A stretch of 64,000 bases of DNA from Pedobacter sp014947265 (GTDB lineage: Bacteria; Bacteroidota; Bacteroidia; Sphingobacteriales; Sphingobacteriaceae): NCBI RefSeq assembly GCF_014947265.1, contig NZ_JADCNK010000021.1, forward strand, positions 1 through 64,000, given 5' to 3'. The position numbers and the translations under genes were made by a program. Shown piece after piece: positions 61,305-64,000 of this stretch. The notes beneath the pieces were generated by a model. That model saw only the letters and a list, made by a program, of their open reading frames with translations. It made no database searches and was not told where the DNA came from. The stretch's first letter is position 1, and each line of letters begins with the position of its first letter.

Positions 61305-62661
61305 TAAAAGGGATTTGATATTTTTCTAACCGCCGGTAAAGTGCATTTCGGGTAATGCCCAAAGATGCAGCAGCTTTTGTAATCCTGTTTTTATGGAAAT
61401 TCATCGCTTGTTTAACCATTTCAGCTTCCATCTGCTCTAAAGTCATCGTGCCAACGCCAGGCAATTTTACTTTTTCGTTCCTTAAAGGGGATAAACTCAA
61501 TTGAGATTGAAATTCATCGACTCCCAATTCATTTTTATGGCTGATCAATACTGTTCGTTCTACCAGGTTTTTTAACTGCCTGATGTTTCCTGGCAAGGCA
61601 AGTTGTTGCAACCAGCGCATTGCCGCTGAGGAGATGGATAAATCAGGACGGTTATAAATCTCTTTCATGTTGTTAATGAAGAAATTTACAAGTAATGGAA
61701 TATCTGATGGACGTTCTCTTAAAGCAGGCAGATGAATGGTAATTAAATTGATCCGGTACAATAAATCTTCTCTGAACAGACCCGAAGCCACCATTTCATT
61801 CAGGTTTTTATTGGTGGCACAAACTACCCTGGTATCAACCGTTTTGGTGCGGCTGCTGCCCAAAACCTCGTAAGTTCTGTCTTGCAGTACCCTTAGTAGT
61901 TTTACCTGACTCGAAGCTTCCAGATCGCCAATTTCATCCAGAAATATAGTACCCTTATTTGCCATTTCAAAACGGCCGGTTCTGTCAAAACGGGCATCAG
62001 TAAATGCACCCCGGACATGGCCAAACATTTCACTCTCAAATAAAGAGGAAGAAATGCCGCCCAGGTTTACTTTTACAAAGGCTTTACTCATGCGGTTGCT
62101 GTTTTCATGGATGGCTTCCGCAATCAGTTCTTTACCCGTTCCACTTTCACCTGTAATCAGAATTGAGGCATTGGTAGATGCTACACGGCCAATAGTTTCT
62201 AGAATGGCCAGCAAACCCGGATCTTCCCCAATAATTTGCTTAAAATTATATTTTTTATCGAGCTCTTTTCGGCTTCTTGATATTACTTTTTTGCCGTTTA
62301 ACTGTAGTAACGTTTCTACCGACTGTAATACATAGTCATTATTCCATGGTTTATTGATAAAATCATTTGCACCCAGTTTCATTCCCTGTACAGCAAGTTC
62401 GATGCTTGCCCATCCAGTAATCAATATTATAGGCACAGCTGCATCAAAAGTCCTAATTTTTTTGAGCAGGTCCATACCTTCTTTGCCCGAAGTACCAATA
62501 GAAAAGTTCAGATCCAGAATAATAAGTTCAGGCTTTTGGGTTTTTACCACCTCAAAAGCCTGAACAGGACTATCTGTACTCACAATTTCATTTCCAGTGT
62601 TTTTTAAAAGAAGCGAAAGTGAAGTGCGTACAGCTATATCATCATCAACAATTAATATCAT
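61288..62661 (-). CDS. sigma-54-dependent NtrC-type response regulator
   Basis: This 457-residue regulator has a receiver with D50 (IILDLNF), an AAA+ domain with Walker A GESGTGKE (171-178), GAFTDA (218-223) where classical activators have GAFTGA, Walker B TIFLDEIG (238-245), and a Fis-type HTH at the C-terminus (NRITKAAASLGITRNALYRRLEKYQI). It activates RpoN promoters when phosphorylated by the kinase encoded next to it. Such regulators in Bacteroidota lie beside MacB/FtsX-type efflux genes, as here, pointing to an envelope or efflux response. Confidence 0.93.
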   Translation of the reverse strand: MILIVDDDIAVRTSLSLLLKNTGNEIVSTDSPVQAFEVVKTQKPELIILDLNFSIGTSGKEGMDLLKKIRTFDAAVPIILITGWASIELAVQGMKLGANDFINKPWNNDYVLQSVETLLQLNGKKVISRSRKELDKKYNFKQIIGEDPGLLAILETIGRVASTNASILITGESGTGKELIAEAIHENSNRMSKAFVKVNLGGISSSLFESEMFGHVRGAFTDARFDRTGRFEMANKGTIFLDEIGDLEASSQVKLLRVLQDRTYEVLGSSRTKTVDTRVVCATNKNLNEMVASGLFREDLLYRINLITIHLPALRERPSDIPLLVNFFINNMKEIYNRPDLSISSAAMRWLQQLALPGNIRQLKNLVERTVLISHKNELGVDEFQSQLSLSPLRNEKVKLPGVGTMTLEQMEAEMVKQAMNFHKNRITKAAASLGITRNALYRRLEKYQIPFNETED

Positions 62662-62679
62662 ATGCGAAGGTAAGATAAG

Positions 62680-63864
62680 TTATTCTTCATGCAATGCAAC
62701 AGCAGGGTGGATGCTGGCAGCCTGTTTACCGGGATATAACGAACAGAACAAAACCAGTAGATAAATGAATGCCACCGATAAGAGCATCGCAATGATATAA
62801 ACACTTGCAGGAATATTAAAAACACTCAGTAATGGGAATTGGATAGCAAAGAAACAACCAACCAGTAAGGACATGGTAGCCAATATAATCGCTTCCATAA
62901 CCAATTGATAAGAGACCGATCGGCCGCTTGCACCGATGGCCCTGCGCAAGCCGATTTCTCCCTTTCTTTTATTGATATTATACCACAAAACGCCAAATAA
63001 ACCCAATGCAACATTAATAATCAGAAAACTGGCAATAATGATAAAAATAACCATTGGGATAATGGTTTGCTTATTTCTCTTATCGCGCATTTCATCTACA
63101 TGTTGTATTTCCACTGCGTTATGTGTAGAGGTTGCCATAAATTTATACAATTTACTTTCGAAAGTGGCGTCTGCACTTTCGCGTACTTTAATTAAAACCG
63201 TACCAGTCCACCTTAGGTAACCTGTATCTAAAGGGCTGAACAAAGCATTACTGCCAGGCTGGAAATCGCCGTTCGCTTTAATATCAGCTACTACGCCAAT
63301 AACCTTTAATTTGTTTCTGTCATCAAAATCGCCAATAAACTTTCCTATTGCTTTTTGTTTTCCAAACATCTCATTTTTTAAGGTTTCATTAATAATAACC
63401 CCTTTGTTTTTGCTTACCGCATCTTCCGGTAAAAACCACCTGCCTTCGAGTAAAGAAACGTTCCATACTTTCTGATAATCATTGCCGACCATGTAATTAC
63501 TCACACGATCGTATTTTCGTCTGTTATGTGTGAGTCCTGTACTCATAAAACTATCTGAATAGGGATAATTAGAACTTGAAAGGGAGATACTTTCGATTTG
63601 CGGCATGGCTTTTAATGACTTAGTGAGATTATCATAAAAAGTAACCAGCGAATCGCGGTTTTTTGGAAGCTGGCCATTACCGTAAGCAACCGACCAAACT
63701 CTTTTATAATCGAAACCAAGTGGCTTGCTATAATTCTGGTAATAATAAGTGAGGTAAGAAAAAACCGCAAATATCACCAGAAAGGAAATCAGGATTTCGG
63801 AAAGGAAAAGAAAATTCTGTTTCCTTTTATTCCATATCAATTTAAATAGGTGTTTAAACATCAT
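62680..63864 (-). CDS. FtsX/MacB-type ABC transporter permease
   Basis: This 394-residue permease has one N-terminal helix (about 18-40), a large periplasmic MacB_PCD-like domain (about 45-280) and three C-terminal helices (FIIIASFLIINVALGLFGVLWY, AIILATMSLLVGCFFAIQFP, YIIAMLLSVAFIYLLVLFCSLYPG), the FtsX topology. The ABC ATPase is not in the window. A second permease follows upstream with 8 bp between them. Likely role is mechanotransmission or export of an envelope compound. Confidence 0.9.
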   Translation of the reverse strand: MMFKHLFKLIWNKRKQNFLFLSEILISFLVIFAVFSYLTYYYQNYSKPLGFDYKRVWSVAYGNGQLPKNRDSLVTFYDNLTKSLKAMPQIESISLSSSNYPYSDSFMSTGLTHNRRKYDRVSNYMVGNDYQKVWNVSLLEGRWFLPEDAVSKNKGVIINETLKNEMFGKQKAIGKFIGDFDDRNKLKVIGVVADIKANGDFQPGSNALFSPLDTGYLRWTGTVLIKVRESADATFESKLYKFMATSTHNAVEIQHVDEMRDKRNKQTIIPMVIFIIIASFLIINVALGLFGVLWYNINKRKGEIGLRRAIGASGRSVSYQLVMEAIILATMSLLVGCFFAIQFPLLSVFNIPASVYIIAMLLSVAFIYLLVLFCSLYPGKQAASIHPAVALHEE

Positions 63865-63872
63865 AATATCTT

Positions 63873-64000
63873 TTAGGCTTTAAGGGCTTTAACTACATTC
63901 AATTTCGACATCCGCCAGGCTGGATAAACACCAGAGATGAGTCCGAAAAATACGCAGGCAAGGAAACTATAACACAGTACTGCGAAATTCATTGTAAGGT
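63873..64000 (-). CDS. FtsX-family permease, partial
   Basis: The C-terminal 42 residues of a second permease are present and end with FFGLISGVYPAWRMSKLNVVKALKA, the typical FtsX/MacB C-terminus. The gene continues past the right edge. It lies 8 bp upstream of the first permease and is probably co-transcribed with it. Confidence 0.8.
   Translation of the reverse strand, partial: LTMNFAVLCYSFLACVFFGLISGVYPAWRMSKLNVVKALKA

Noticed and set aside
1..64000. CRISPR array, prophage or IS element
   Set aside because: No regularly spaced direct repeats, cas genes, integrases, phage structural genes or transposases were found; the repeats present are palindromic and irregularly placed.
1..64000. tRNA or rRNA genes
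   Set aside because: No segment with cloverleaf arms or conserved rRNA strings was recognised by eye; a covariance-model scan would be needed to exclude a tRNA.

Overview
The window looks like a chromosomal segment of a low-G+C, Gram-negative Bacteroidota, most likely a Sphingobacteriaceae member close to Pedobacter. The grounds are a FecI/FecR-SusC/SusD locus, an exosortase N (XrtN) system with its VIT-domain target, DUF3667 and GIN-domain proteins, an HmuY/HmuR-type heme uptake pair, and promoters that fit the Bacteroidota -7 consensus TAnnTTTG instead of TATAAT. No plasmid, phage, IS transposase, CRISPR array, rRNA or convincing tRNA was found.

Layout. 0-9.3 kb: DUF763 protein, metallophosphoesterase, GAF histidine kinase, a GH130 protein convergent with a two-domain GT4 protein, and Ku. 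9.3-16.6 kb: lipoprotein esterase, SpoIIAA-like protein, a 46-aa Lys-rich ORF, an MscS channel, a single-domain regulator, then a red-light sensing set (bacteriophytochrome, Rcp1-like regulator, biliverdin-forming heme oxygenase) and a small histone H1-like protein. 16.6-22 kb: heme uptake (HmuY-like lipoprotein, TonB receptor with an FRxP...His...NPNL heme signature) opposite an AraC-type regulator, plus a LacI-type repressor. 22-39 kb: mostly housekeeping: MBL hydrolase, MiaA with an unusual acetyltransferase-like partner, two small outer-membrane barrels (one behind a sigma-54-like promoter), a DUF3347 lipoprotein, citrate synthase, a nucleoside transporter, a BFN/UVR protein, EtfAB, ChrA, DnaB and RlmB.

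39-42 kb holds the most intriguing pair: a 444-aa protein with a C-terminal diadenylate-cyclase-like (DAC/DisA-type) domain carrying DGV and GTRHRS motifs, 36 bp upstream of a GAF histidine kinase. 42.3-49.7 kb is an ECF sigma / FecR / SusC / SusD / glycerophosphodiesterase locus. 50-52.9 kb: an ABC-F ATPase and a GIN-domain protein. 53.8-58.9 kb is a four-gene overlapping operon: XrtN-VIT target, exosortase N, a four-helix membrane protein and an MpaB-type oxygenase. Its promoter region contains paired CTTTG-N5-CAAAG palindromes. 59.5-64 kb: an Lrp/AsnC regulator and a sigma-54 two-component system co-directional with FtsX/MacB-type permeases (the last one cut by the window edge).

Intergenic DNA is unusually repeat-rich. 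There are three well-preserved copies (plus debris) of a roughly 200-bp element with a CGTCATTGCGAG...CTCGCAATGACG core, and several other palindromic families. Many open frames over these repeats are spurious.

Functional links (inference): the heme uptake genes could feed the heme oxygenase that supplies chromophore to the phytochrome. The XrtN operon looks like a self-contained envelope protein sorting and modification unit. The DAC-like protein and kinase look like a nucleotide-sensing signal pathway.
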